DNA of 64,000 nt from Anaerocolumna sp047777345. GTDB taxonomy: Bacteria; Bacillota; Clostridia; Lachnospirales; Lachnospiraceae. Position 1 is the first letter of the stretch. The number at the start of each line of letters is the position of its first letter. Below the pieces are notes generated by a model. The model made no database searches, was not told the DNA's origin, and saw only the letters and a list, made by a program, of their open reading frames with translations. The position numbers and the translations under genes are program-made. The DNA is taken from contig JBKEEJ010000008.1 in assembly GCA_047777345.1 (NCBI GenBank), positions 1-64,000 on the forward strand, given 5' to 3'. Positions 8,837-17,624 of this stretch are shown piece after piece.

Positions 8837-9334
8837 ATGAACTTAATTGTTGCAGTGGATAAAAATTGGGCCATTGGCTATCAGAATAAATTGTTAATCA
8901 GTATACCGGAAGATATGCGGTTTTTCAGGCAGGAAACCACAGGCAAAGCGGTTATTATGGGAAGAAAAACCCTGGAGACATTTCCCGGCGGCATGCCTCT
9001 TAAGAACCGCACCAATATTGTCATAACCCATAGGCAGGATTTTAAAATCAATGATGCCATTGTAGTCCATAGTATTGATGAAGCTTTTGATGCCGTAAAA
9101 GATTTTAAAACCGAGGATGTATATGTAATTGGCGGTGCCACTATATATGAGCAGTTTTTAAAATATTGCGATGTGGCTCATGTTACCAAAATTGATTATG
9201 CATACCAGGCAGATACTTATTTTCCAAATCTGGATAAAGATCCGGAGTGGATTCTTGAGGCAGAATCGGACGAACATACCTATTATGATATCGAATATAC
9301 TTTTTGCAAATATGTAAGAAAAAATAAGGGCTAA
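8837..9334 (+). CDS. folA: Dihydrofolate reductase
   Basis: FolA reduces dihydrofolate to tetrahydrofolate with NADPH. The product has 165 residues. The N-terminal strand MNLIVAVDKNWAIGYQNKLL, the helix PEDMRFFRQET with the acidic active-site residue, GKAVIMGRKTLETFPGGMPL and the NADPH-binding YVIGGATIYEQFL are all present. ATG 8837 lies seven bases after GAGGAG, and earlier in-frame ATGs at 8822 and 8831 flank or overlap that site. It follows thyA and is 21 bp from the next gene, so thyA-folA-crp may form one transcript. Confidence 0.95.
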   Translation: MNLIVAVDKNWAIGYQNKLLISIPEDMRFFRQETTGKAVIMGRKTLETFPGGMPLKNRTNIVITHRQDFKINDAIVVHSIDEAFDAVKDFKTEDVYVIGGATIYEQFLKYCDVAHVTKIDYAYQADTYFPNLDKDPEWILEAESDEHTYYDIEYTFCKYVRKNKG

Positions 9335-9355
9335 TTTGAAAGTACAGGAATTCGT

Positions 9356-10027
9356 ATGATAGATAAAATTAAAGATAATGTGCTTTTTAAGGGTCTTACT
9401 GCCGATGAAATTCAAATGTGCTTAAAGTGCTCAAAGGCCAAGTTAAAGGAATATAAGAAAAATCAGATTGTTTTTAGTCAGATGGATCCGCCTGTGTCTT
9501 TATATGTTCTCATAAACGGCTCCGTATCCGTTTGTAAGGATTCGCCGGACGGAAGACGGTATATTGTTACGAATATTGAAGAAGGCGATATTTTCGGAGA
9601 AGTGTATGTGTTCCTGAAACAGGCGGAATACAGTTATTACGTAGTTTCCAATATGGATTCTACGGTACTTGCTATCCCTAAGGAATATTTTTTTCACACC
9701 TGTAACAATGCCTGCAATGCCCATTCCGTAATTATTCAAAATATGTTAGGCATACTGGCTTATAAAGCATATTTTCTGAACAATAAAGTTCAGCTTTTAA
9801 CCAGCGGAAGTTTAAGACAAAAAATTGTCAAATATCTTCTCGATAACTGCAAGGATAAAAATTTTGTCAAGCTTTCCATGAATCGGGAACAGTTTGCGGC
9901 CTATCTGAATGTAACAAGGCCATCTCTTTCCAGAGAACTGATTCACATGCAGGAGGACGGCCTGATAAAAGTGGACAGGGATGTGATTCAAATACTGGAT
10001 ATGGATAAATTAAGTTCGGCTATATAA
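9356..10027 (+). CDS. Crp/Fnr family transcriptional regulator
   Basis: The 223-residue product has an N-terminal cyclic-nucleotide-binding beta-barrel (about 10-130, GDIFGEVYVF) and a C-terminal Crp-type winged helix (LSMNREQFAAYLNVTRPSLSRELIHM). It lacks the four-cysteine Fnr cluster pattern, although it has CLKC at the start and CNNAC mid-protein, so the ligand is unknown. The start is ATG 9356 after AGGAA. It lies close behind folA and upstream of cfa. Members of this group in clostridia often answer to nitrosative or oxidative stress, but that is not shown here. Confidence 0.88.
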   Translation: MIDKIKDNVLFKGLTADEIQMCLKCSKAKLKEYKKNQIVFSQMDPPVSLYVLINGSVSVCKDSPDGRRYIVTNIEEGDIFGEVYVFLKQAEYSYYVVSNMDSTVLAIPKEYFFHTCNNACNAHSVIIQNMLGILAYKAYFLNNKVQLLTSGSLRQKIVKYLLDNCKDKNFVKLSMNREQFAAYLNVTRPSLSRELIHMQEDGLIKVDRDVIQILDMDKLSSAI

Positions 10028-10243
10028 GGGCTATTGGGCAGGAATTATTTTCGACTTATTGTGGGTGATATTAAGGTATATTTATGCATCAATAATCATC
10101 TGGTTAAAATCCACAAAAAATTTACGGTTAGCCTGTTAAATCATCCAAAATTTGGACATATTTTTAAAAGAAATATTTTGTCTGAAATAATATGAATAAA
10201 ATAAAGATGAAATAAAATAAGGATGAAAAGGAAGGTAATACAA

Positions 10244-11404
10244 ATGTTTGATAAGTTTTTTGTGGATTATATGGCAAATATAATTCCTGTCTCCTTTAAC
10301 CTGAAGTTTAAAAATGAAACTACCAAAATAGGTAAGGGGGAACCTTTATTTACCGTAACATTAAGAAATCCAATACCTAAAAGTGAACTTCTTACCAGTA
10401 CTTCTCTTGCCCTGGGGGAAGCTTATATGAGAGGAGATATTGAGGTTGATAAGGATTTGTATGAAGTACTAAATCTTTTCCTGGGAGAAATGGGGAAGTT
10501 TACCACAAATAAGAAAAAACTTCGCAGTTTGCTGTATACGGCTACCAATAAGGTAAATCAGAAGAAGGAAGTTACATCACACTATGACATTGGAAATGAT
10601 TTTTACAGCCTGTGGCTGGATGAAACCATGAGCTACTCCTGCGGATATTTTAAAGAGGAAAATAATACACTTTATGAAGCCCAGATGAATAAGATTCATC
10701 ACATTTTAGACAAGTTATTTTTGCAACCCGGAATGAAACTTCTTGATATTGGCTGCGGCTGGGGTGCCTTACTTATGGAAGCGGCAAAAAAATATCAGGT
10801 AAAGGGAACCGGAATTACCTTAAGCAAAGAGCAATACAATAAATTTAGCGAAAGAATAAAGGAAGAAAAGCTGGAAGACTACTTAACAGTAAAAATTATG
10901 GACTATCGGGACTTAAGCGACACGGATTATCAATTTGACCGGGTGGTAAGCGTTGGCATGCTGGAACATGTGGGAAGAGAAAATTACGGACTTTTTATGA
11001 AAAGCGTCCACCATGTGTTAAAAAGTAAGGGTGTCTTTTTACTGCATACCATTACGGCACTGAAAGAACATCCCGGGGATGCCTGGATTAAGAAGTATAT
11101 TTTCCCGGGAGGAATGATTCCAAGTTTAAGGGAACTTATTTTCCTTTTGCCCGACTATCAGTTTTATACTCTGGATGTGGAAAGCCTCAGAAGACATTAC
11201 AACCGTACGTTGCTTTGCTGGAGAAGGCGATTTTTAAGCCACAAAGAAGAAATTATTAAGATGATGGGAGAAGAGTTTACCAGAATGTGGGAACTGTATC
11301 TTGCTTCCTGTGCCGCCACCTTTAACAATGGCATTATTGATATTCACCAGATACTGCTTTCGAAAGGACCGGCCAATGATTTGCCTATGACCAGGGTTGT
11401 ATAG
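10244..11404 (+). CDS. cfa: Cyclopropane-fatty-acyl-phospholipid synthase
   Basis: The enzyme uses S-adenosylmethionine to add a methylene bridge to unsaturated acyl chains of membrane lipids. The product has 386 residues. It has the Cfa N-terminal region (GEAYMRGDIEVDKDLYEVL), the HYDIGNDFYSLWLDETMSYSCGYF segment typical of the family, the SAM-binding loop LDIGCGWGALL and the VSVGMLEHVG motif. I chose ATG 10244, seven bases after AAGGAAGGT. An in-frame ATG at 10223 lies before that site. The gene stands alone, following a Crp-family gene that could be its regulator. Confidence 0.95.
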   Translation: MFDKFFVDYMANIIPVSFNLKFKNETTKIGKGEPLFTVTLRNPIPKSELLTSTSLALGEAYMRGDIEVDKDLYEVLNLFLGEMGKFTTNKKKLRSLLYTATNKVNQKKEVTSHYDIGNDFYSLWLDETMSYSCGYFKEENNTLYEAQMNKIHHILDKLFLQPGMKLLDIGCGWGALLMEAAKKYQVKGTGITLSKEQYNKFSERIKEEKLEDYLTVKIMDYRDLSDTDYQFDRVVSVGMLEHVGRENYGLFMKSVHHVLKSKGVFLLHTITALKEHPGDAWIKKYIFPGGMIPSLRELIFLLPDYQFYTLDVESLRRHYNRTLLCWRRRFLSHKEEIIKMMGEEFTRMWELYLASCAATFNNGIIDIHQILLSKGPANDLPMTRVV

Positions 11405-11567
11405 CTTAAATTCAAATGATCCTGATAAGGTAACAGAAGACACATATTGTATTATTTTAACTAAAAATGCAAAAGAAGTTATAAATAACACTTGAAATTT
11501 GATTTTTGTAAGACTAATATATTTATTATATGAAAAAAGTTGAATAAATATGAAAGAAGGAAGTCAG

Positions 11568-12638
11568 TTGTTAAACATCAGGATCGAAAAAACCAAAACT
11601 CCAAAAGATCTGCCTTCAGCAGATAATCCCTTAACATTTGGTACTATATTTACGGATCATATGTTTGTAATGAACTATGAAACCGGCAAGGGATGGCATG
11701 ACCCAAGAATTGTGCCTTACCAGCCAATCAGCCTGGAGCCTTCCGCCATGGTATTTCACTATGGGCAGGAAATGTTTGAAGGCTTAAAAGCATATAAAAC
11801 GGAAGATGGAAGAATCCTTTTATTCCGTCCGGATAAGAACATTGAAAGAGCCAACAGAACCAATCGAAGAATCTGTATTCCGGAGATTCCTGAAGAAGAC
11901 TTTCTACAGGCCATAAAAGCAATTGTGAAAATGGATGAAGCCTGGATTCCCACTAAGCCTGGAACCTCCCTTTATATCAGGCCTTTCATTATAGCTACGG
12001 ATCCATTCTTAGGAGTAAGGCCTTCTGATACCTATTTATTTGTTATTATACTGTCGCCGGTTGGTGCCTATTATCCGGAAGGGTTAAATCCGGTTAAGAT
12101 ATGGATTGAGGACGAATATGTCAGAGCCGTAAGGGGAGGAATCGGAGAAGCAAAAACCGGCGGAAATTATGTGGCTTCATTAAAAGCCCAGGTAAAAGCT
12201 CATGAAGAAGGATATTCCCAAGTATTATGGCTGGATGGCGTAGAGAGGAAATATATCGAAGAAGTCGGTGCAATGAACATTTTCTTTAAAATAAACGGAG
12301 TTATTGTTACACCGGAATTAAGCGGAAGTATTTTACCTGGCGTTACGAGAGACTCGGTTATTCAACTTTGCAAATCATGGAATCTTAAAGTGGAAGAACG
12401 TAAAATATCTGTTGAAGAAGTATTTGAGGCACATAAAAAGGGTACCTTAGAAGAAGTATTCGGTACCGGTACCGCAGCAGTCATATCTCCTGTGGGCCAA
12501 TTAAGATGGGAAAATCATATTATGCAGGTACGGGATGGTGGTATTGGCGAATACAGCCAGAAACTGTACGATACCATTACAGGAATTCAATTAGGTAAAA
12601 TTGAAGATAAATTTGGCTGGACTGTAGAAGTAAAATAA
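11568..12638 (+). CDS. ilvE: Branched-chain amino acid aminotransferase
   Basis: This PLP enzyme moves amino groups between glutamate and the branched-chain 2-oxo acids, the last step of Leu/Ile/Val synthesis. It is fold-type IV, about 356 residues. FHYGQEMFEGLKAYK, FRPDKNIERANRTN, the Lys-bearing EAKTGGNYVASLKAQ, QVLWLDGVERKYIEEVG and GTGTAAVISPVG are diagnostic. The start is uncertain. TTG 11568 lies six bases after GAAGGAA, while ATG 11550 is upstream of that site and has none of its own, so I favour TTG. The gene stands alone. Confidence 0.93.
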   Translation: MLNIRIEKTKTPKDLPSADNPLTFGTIFTDHMFVMNYETGKGWHDPRIVPYQPISLEPSAMVFHYGQEMFEGLKAYKTEDGRILLFRPDKNIERANRTNRRICIPEIPEEDFLQAIKAIVKMDEAWIPTKPGTSLYIRPFIIATDPFLGVRPSDTYLFVIILSPVGAYYPEGLNPVKIWIEDEYVRAVRGGIGEAKTGGNYVASLKAQVKAHEEGYSQVLWLDGVERKYIEEVGAMNIFFKINGVIVTPELSGSILPGVTRDSVIQLCKSWNLKVEERKISVEEVFEAHKKGTLEEVFGTGTAAVISPVGQLRWENHIMQVRDGGIGEYSQKLYDTITGIQLGKIEDKFGWTVEVK

Positions 12639-12659
12639 AGTATACAATGGTAATTTAAA

Positions 12660-12869
12660 GGGCTGTTACATAATGCGGGTTTATCTGCAGGAATTATGCA
12701 ACATGTATCCCTCACACACTGGTTTCGTGACATGAGATTCATTTTGAATGCTTAAATAATCATAAATGTTTGCTTTATGTATAAAAAATGAATCCGATGT
12801 CCGTCAAGCAGTGTATTATGGAATACATGTTGCAAATTACTGTGGCATTGGGATATTATGTAACAGCCC
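12660..12869. repeat. About 210-bp long palindromic element
   Basis: The outer arms GGGCTGTTACATAAT and ATTATGTAACAGCCC are a perfect 15-bp match. Pairing continues inward: GCAACATGTATCC (12699-12711) with GGAATACATGTTGC, and GACATGAGATTCATTTT with AAAATGAATCCGATGTC (15 of 17). The whole folds into one interrupted hairpin ending in CTTGTTTTT. An open frame of 74 codons at 12766-12990 overlaps it but looks non-coding. It may be an enlarged copy of the hairpin family seen elsewhere in this window, or a MITE-like insertion. The rest of the ilvE-permease gap (12639-13131) holds only the promoter listed next. Confidence 0.75.
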
Positions 12870-13049
12870 TTGTTTTTATCGGTTTTCTGGTGTATTGCAA
12901 TATTTCTGCCTAAAAAAGATAAATATTATTATGTCAGTTCGGAATTTTGCACAAAATAATACTAAATTTATCTTGTTTAAAAAGATGTAAATTGTCAAAA
13001 ATATAAAATATTCCATTAATTAGTTAAGTTTTATTGTGCGATTATTATA

Positions 13050-13078
13050 TTGACGAAAAATATAAAAATAAGTAGAAT
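13050..13078 (+). promoter_or_regulatory. Sigma-A promoter of the KimA-type permease gene
   Basis: TTGACG (13050-13055) and TAGAAT (13073-13078) have a 17-bp spacer. The short leader to ATG 13132 has no room for a c-di-AMP (ydaO) riboswitch. Confidence 0.6.
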
Positions 13079-13131
13079 TAGTTAGAATTGACATAGTTAT
13101 AAATTATTATAAAGATCAAGGAGAATATTCA

Positions 13132-15021
13132 ATGAACATAAAAGAAGTTATACTTGGAAAACCTTTGAAAAATGACGAATTATCTCATGAAAAGCTAACA
13201 AGACTCTGGGGTTTACCAATTATGGCTAGTGATGCGGTATCTTCAGTGGCTTATGCGATTGAAGAAATACTGCTAATTTTAGTACCGGCTACGGGCCTTT
13301 TGGCTTTTCGTTTGTTTCCGTTAGTTGTACTTCCAATTTTATTACTTCTTCTTTTACTGGTTATATCGTATTCACAGATTATAGACCATTATCCAATGGG
13401 AGGGGGAGCTTATGACGTAGCTCAGGAAAATATCGGCAAAACGGCAGCCCTTTTGTCAGCGGCAACATTAATAGTAGATTATATTATGACAGTGGCAGTA
13501 AGTATTTCATCTTCTACTGCCGCTTTAGTTTCTGCTTTTCCCTTTTTAAGTAACTATAAAGTACTTGTTTCCATGATATTTCTTTCTATTATTACCCTGA
13601 TTAATTTACGGGGAATCCGTGAAGCTTCCAAAGTTTTCGGATTGCCTACCTATATGTTTATTTTTTCCATGGCGATTTTAATTATTACGGGCTTTTTGAA
13701 ACTTATTACAGGCAATTTAACTCCTATTGAATATGCAGAGAATGTTATGCCCAAGGAAGCAGTTGAAGGAGTGGGGCTGTTTGTCCTGTTAAAAGCTTTT
13801 TCTTCCGGATGTTCTGCTATGTCCGGTGTAGAGGCGGTAAGTAATGCGGTTCCCAATTTTGCGGCTCCTTCCCAAAGAAACGCAAAGCATGTTTTATATA
13901 TGCTTGGCGGAATCATCGTATTTATATTTGGCGGCACATCTATACTTGCCTTAAAGCTGCATGTTGTGCCGGTAGAGGGACATACCGTATTATCACAGAT
14001 TTCATCTGCTGTTTTTGGGCATACTTTCATGTATTATGTCATTCAGGTATTTACTTCCTTAATTCTGATACTGGCAGCAAATACGGCATTTAACGGCCTT
14101 CCTCAGCTTTTGTATATACTGGCCCATGACGGTTATGTGCCAAGACAGTTTTCATCCAGAGGAACCAAACTTAGTTTTTCCAATGGCATTATCTTCATTT
14201 TTATTGCGGCCTCACTGTTACTTGTAGGATTTCAGGCGGAAACCCACCGGTTGATTCCGCTATATTCCGTAGGCGTATTTATATCCTTTACGGTTGCCCA
14301 GTTTGGTATGTTCAAAAAATGGATTGCCCTGAAAGAAAAGAACTGGCAGTATAAGTTCTGGATAAACGGTTTTGGTGCCCTTGTGACTCTTGTTGTTTCC
14401 ATTATTGCTTTTACTATGAAATTTTCAGACGGAGCCTGGATACTTGGTATTGTGATTCCGGTTATTATGTATGGTATGCATTCTATCAACAAATATTATA
14501 CGGCAATCGGCAAGGAACTTCGTTTGGAACAGTTTAATCCTTATTATGATAAAAATGCCACGACGGTAACTCATTGTATCCTGCTGGTTCATGACATAAA
14601 TAAACCATTTTTAAAGTCTCTTAATTATGCCAATTCTATTTCCAATGACATAACTGCCGTCCATGTCTGCAGACATCCGGAACATGCCAAGAAACTCAGG
14701 GAACAATGGAATGAATTCCAAATTCCTGTTGAGCTCAAAATTATTGAAACCCCCTACCGGGATATTATAAAACCCTTGGATATTTACTTGTGGCAAAGAG
14801 AAAAGGAATTAAAACACGGAGAAAATATTTCGGTTATACTTGTTAAGTTTGTTGCCGATCACTGGTACGACAAAATTCTTCACAATCAGACTGCATACTT
14901 TTTAAGTCAGCATTTAAGCAAGCATAAAAATATAGCCACGGTAATGGTGCCGTTCCATTACTTGCTGGATGGAAGATATTACAGCAGGTATATGGAAAAT
15001 CCGTCAAACATAACAGAGTAA
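13132..15021 (+). CDS. KimA-type potassium importer / APC-superfamily permease
   Basis: The 629-residue membrane protein has about twelve transmembrane segments between residues 25 and 450 and a cytoplasmic C-terminal domain of about 160 residues. The opening LTRLWGLPIMASDAVSSVAYAIEEIL and YPMGGGAYDVAQENIG match the KimA (YdaO) high-affinity potassium/proton importers, a branch near APC amino-acid permeases. The C-terminal part (HCILLVHDINKPFLKSLNYA) resembles the regulatory domain that binds c-di-AMP in KimA. The start is ATG 13132 after AAGGAGAAT. An amino-acid permease is the alternative, but the SSDALSSVAY-like motif favours KimA. Confidence 0.82.
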   Translation: MNIKEVILGKPLKNDELSHEKLTRLWGLPIMASDAVSSVAYAIEEILLILVPATGLLAFRLFPLVVLPILLLLLLLVISYSQIIDHYPMGGGAYDVAQENIGKTAALLSAATLIVDYIMTVAVSISSSTAALVSAFPFLSNYKVLVSMIFLSIITLINLRGIREASKVFGLPTYMFIFSMAILIITGFLKLITGNLTPIEYAENVMPKEAVEGVGLFVLLKAFSSGCSAMSGVEAVSNAVPNFAAPSQRNAKHVLYMLGGIIVFIFGGTSILALKLHVVPVEGHTVLSQISSAVFGHTFMYYVIQVFTSLILILAANTAFNGLPQLLYILAHDGYVPRQFSSRGTKLSFSNGIIFIFIAASLLLVGFQAETHRLIPLYSVGVFISFTVAQFGMFKKWIALKEKNWQYKFWINGFGALVTLVVSIIAFTMKFSDGAWILGIVIPVIMYGMHSINKYYTAIGKELRLEQFNPYYDKNATTVTHCILLVHDINKPFLKSLNYANSISNDITAVHVCRHPEHAKKLREQWNEFQIPVELKIIETPYRDIIKPLDIYLWQREKELKHGENISVILVKFVADHWYDKILHNQTAYFLSQHLSKHKNIATVMVPFHYLLDGRYYSRYMENPSNITE

Positions 15022-15026
15022 AAGGC

Positions 15027-15072
15027 AAAGAGGCGTAAATATGTGGGCAGCATATGTTTTACGCCTCTTTAA
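15027..15072 (+). terminator. Terminator after the KimA-type gene
   Basis: AAAGAGGCGTAAA (15027-15039) pairs perfectly with TTTACGCCTCTTT (15058-15070), followed by AATTTTC. The remaining DNA to 15314 shows a TATTATAATATAA -10-like stretch near 15173 but no Mg2+ (M-box) riboswitch. Confidence 0.75.
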
Positions 15073-15314
15073 TTTTCACTAAGGCAGAGGATTATAATTC
15101 ATAACATACATTTTTGGGTTTCATAATGAAATACAAGAACTTTATTTCAGATAGCGAATTTGCTTTCGTTGTATTATAATATAATAAAGTAAAGATTTGT
15201 AAGAGAATAAATTGCTTTTATTGAAAGAAAACAGGACATATACTTTTTTCTGACATCTTATAAAAAAGAAAAGAATTTGGAATATATTTACGGGGAGAAT
15301 AAAGGGGGGATAAT

Positions 15315-16004
15315 ATGAATGAATTATTGGGCAGTCTTAGAGAAATAAATATTCTTTCTATTATAGTGCGGCTTACAATGGCTGCCATCTGCGGCGGATT
15401 TATTGGTTATGACAGGGGGCGAAAGCGCAGGCCCGCGGGATTGCGAACCCACATACTGGTATGTATCGGGTCCGCACTGGTAATGATTACAAATCAATAT
15501 ATTATTGATATTATGGGATACAGCAGTGATCCTACCAGGCTTGGAGCTCAGGTAATTAGCGGTATCGGCTTTCTGGGTGCCGGAACTATTTTGATAACCG
15601 GCAAGCAGCAGGTAAAGGGCCTTACAACTGCGGCAGGCTTATGGGCATCGGCCTGCATGGGCCTTGCCATCGGTATCGGGTTTTATGAAGGAGCATTGAT
15701 TGGCTGTATTTTTATTTTAGGAAGCATAACTCTTTTGCATCGATTTGACGCATATGTTATGTCTAAGACAAAGCTGGTAGAAGTATATGTGGAGTTAGTT
15801 TCAGTAAAGGCCATAAGCAAGTTTTTTGATTTTGTCCGTACCAATAATCTGGAAATAACAAATGTGGAAATTATGAAGTCAAGGACTTCGGATGATGCCG
15901 TAGGTCTGCTTGTAATTATTAAGCAAAAAGAAAGACACGAACACATGAAGGTTTTAGGTTTGCTTAGTTCCATAGAAGAAGTTACCTTTGTGGAAGAGAT
16001 ATAG
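15315..16004 (+). CDS. MgtC/SapB family membrane protein
   Basis: The 229-residue product has four to five N-terminal transmembrane helices with the family motifs GGFIGYDRGRKRRPAGLRTHILVCIGSAL and GAQVISGIGFLGAGTIL, then a soluble C-terminal domain of about 80 residues with an ACT-like pattern. MgtC-type proteins are linked to growth at low magnesium and to modulation of ATP synthase, but the role of the many clostridial copies is unknown. The start is ATG 15315 after GGGGGGATA. It stands alone, 65 bp before thpR. Confidence 0.9.
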   Translation: MNELLGSLREINILSIIVRLTMAAICGGFIGYDRGRKRRPAGLRTHILVCIGSALVMITNQYIIDIMGYSSDPTRLGAQVISGIGFLGAGTILITGKQQVKGLTTAAGLWASACMGLAIGIGFYEGALIGCIFILGSITLLHRFDAYVMSKTKLVEVYVELVSVKAISKFFDFVRTNNLEITNVEIMKSRTSDDAVGLLVIIKQKERHEHMKVLGLLSSIEEVTFVEEI

Positions 16005-16068
16005 CTTTTGTAAAACAGCTTATTCAATATATTTTAAATAAATTTTACAAAGAAAAGGCAGGATACCA

Positions 16069-16623
16069 ATGAAAGAAGAACTTTTAAGGCTTTTTATAGC
16101 CATTAATTTTCCGGATGATATTAAATTACGTTTGTCCCAACTGACCGACGAACTTAAAAAAAATACGGTAAGGGGATGTTTTACCAGAAAGGATAATTTT
16201 CATTTAACCTTGGCCTTTATTGGCGAAACAAGACATAAAGAAGAGGTAATTAAGGCAATGGATTATGGGGTGGAAATGGCAGAAACAGAGCCCTTTGATC
16301 TTAACATAGGAGGTTTTGGCAGATTCAAAGGAAGGGACGGTGATATTTTCTGGGTCGGTGTGGAAAATAATCCGGCTTTATCCGGTCTTTACGAAGCGTT
16401 GAAGAAAGAATTAAAGAAGTATGAATTTAAAGTAGATGAGAAGCAATTTAAGCCTCATTTGACTTTGGGAAGGCAAGTCCGGCTAAAACCCGGTTATACC
16501 ATCAATGACTTTGAAAAACAAATCCCTTCCCTGACAGTGCACACAAAGGGGATTAGTTTAATGAAGTCCGAACGCATAGAAGGCCGGCTGGTATATACGG
16601 AATTATATTATAAAAATTTATAA
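16069..16623 (+). CDS. thpR: RNA 2',3'-cyclic phosphodiesterase (2'-5' RNA ligase family)
   Basis: The 184-residue protein carries the two catalytic HxTx motifs of the 2H phosphoesterases, HLTL in NFHLTLAFIGE and HLTL in FKPHLTLGR. In this family the two His/Thr pairs hydrolyse 2',3'-cyclic phosphates on RNA ends. The start is ATG 16069 after AAAGGCAGG. The length is normal and both motifs are intact. The physiological substrate is unknown. Confidence 0.92.
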   Translation: MKEELLRLFIAINFPDDIKLRLSQLTDELKKNTVRGCFTRKDNFHLTLAFIGETRHKEEVIKAMDYGVEMAETEPFDLNIGGFGRFKGRDGDIFWVGVENNPALSGLYEALKKELKKYEFKVDEKQFKPHLTLGRQVRLKPGYTINDFEKQIPSLTVHTKGISLMKSERIEGRLVYTELYYKNL

Positions 16624-16696
16624 TTTTGTAACTTATTAATTGCAACATAATTCATTTACAACTTGATTCATTTACAACAGAATAAAGAAACTGTAC

Positions 16697-16769
16697 GGGA
16701 CTGTCAATTGAAACCGGTTTTCAAAAGGAAGCATTATGATTTATTTTGCAGTTACTTTATGACAGTCCC
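16697..16769. terminator. Bidirectional hairpin between thpR and the convergent unknown gene
   Basis: GGGACTGTCA (16697-16706) pairs perfectly with TGACAGTCCC (16760-16769), with an inner palindrome around AAACCGGTTT. It lies between convergent genes and can end both. Its outer arms resemble the GGGGCTGTT family. Confidence 0.6.
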
Positions 16770-16831
16770 TTATGTTTATTGGTAAGAATTTGCCTGAACC
16801 TAAAGTTATTGGACTTTTATTTGGATTTTAT

Positions 16832-17386
16832 TTATTCCTGCATGATTTTATTGTAGCTAAAATCCAGGAGACGGTGATAGTATCCACCCATCTGGTCAAA
16901 AGTAAAGCAGTATTTGAACTTATCCAAAGTACTGTCTTTAAAATAAATAACATACTGAAATTCGGAATTATTTATTTCTTCGCAGACATATTCTTTGGAA
17001 TACTTTCCGAAAATCTTTAAAATATCATCCAGGTTAAAGGAATGGGTTTTGACAGTTTCTATCAGTTCTTTTAAAAAGTGATTGTCTTTATTCTTTTTAT
17101 AAATATAAGCAATGCCGTCTTCCATAACGGTGAATTTAAATCGTTTTCCTTCCAGTGAGATTTTTATGTCAGGCAGGCGGTCTTTTACAAATATTATAAA
17201 ATTCTGCAAATACTTTAAGCATTCCTCTTCTGTGGCAAATGTGACTCCCAGCAGGTAGCTTAATAAGTCTAAGTCGTAATATATGCTGAAACTGTCATTT
17301 TTTTCGAAACCTAATTTCAGCAAACCTTCGTAAATGGTAGTTTCTATATTTTCTTCCAGGTCAATAAATCCCTTATTATCAGTCAT
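16832..17386 (-). CDS. Conserved-looking protein of unknown function
   Basis: The 184-residue soluble protein starts at ATG 17386 and reads MTDNKGFIDLEENIETTIYEG at its N-terminus. The ribosome site is AGGAGC on the minus strand. It has no signal peptide, no membrane segment and no cysteine cluster. The sequence alternates amphipathic helices with a strand-rich centre (IKISLEGKRFKFTVMEDGIAYIY). I do not recognise a family with certainty. A plus-strand frame at 16772-17020 is its shadow. It is transcribed toward thpR and divergently from the sleC-like gene. Confidence 0.75.
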   Translation of the reverse strand: MTDNKGFIDLEENIETTIYEGLLKLGFEKNDSFSIYYDLDLLSYLLGVTFATEEECLKYLQNFIIFVKDRLPDIKISLEGKRFKFTVMEDGIAYIYKKNKDNHFLKELIETVKTHSFNLDDILKIFGKYSKEYVCEEINNSEFQYVIYFKDSTLDKFKYCFTFDQMGGYYHRLLDFSYNKIMQE

Positions 17387-17570
17387 AAAATTGCTCCTGT
17401 TCTGTATTTTAGTTAAACAGTAACATTTTAATACACAGGAAAGTATCTGTCAAATGCAGGCAATATATTATCAGCTATGTTATTTTTGCCTGATAAATGC
17501 ATGTGCCATTTTAAGTATCATTAAGGATTTAGGCAAAATCCCCTTGCCGTATTATCGTTTTATATTTATC

Positions 17571-17597
17571 ACTTTCTTATATAAAAAGCATATATTA
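17571..17597 (+). promoter_or_regulatory. Mother-cell sigma (SigK/SigE-like) promoter of the split sleC-like gene
   Basis: CATATATTA (17589-17597) fits the SigK -10 consensus CATANNNTA, and AC (17571-17572) lies 16 bp upstream, as in SigK promoters. The predicted start near 17604 is about 20 bases from the start codon. The motif is short, so chance is possible, but the position is right and cortex-lytic enzymes of this class are made in the mother cell. Confidence 0.45.
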
Positions 17598-17624
17598 AAA
17601 GTAATAATATGACGAGGATCGATT

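Noticed and set aside
12766..12990. 74-codon frame between ilvE and the permease gene
   Set aside because: It overlaps the long palindrome, has no ribosome site and its composition is that of non-coding AT-rich DNA.
12870..13131. Possible c-di-AMP (ydaO) riboswitch before the KimA-type gene
   Set aside because: The leader after the predicted promoter is only about 50 bases and has none of the riboswitch motifs.
15073..15314. Possible Mg2+ (M-box) riboswitch before the MgtC-family gene
   Set aside because: The region is AT-rich with no conserved M-box helices and no terminator stem.
16772..17020. 82-codon plus-strand frame after thpR
   Set aside because: It is antisense to the 3' end of the 184-residue minus-strand gene, which has the better start and coding pattern.
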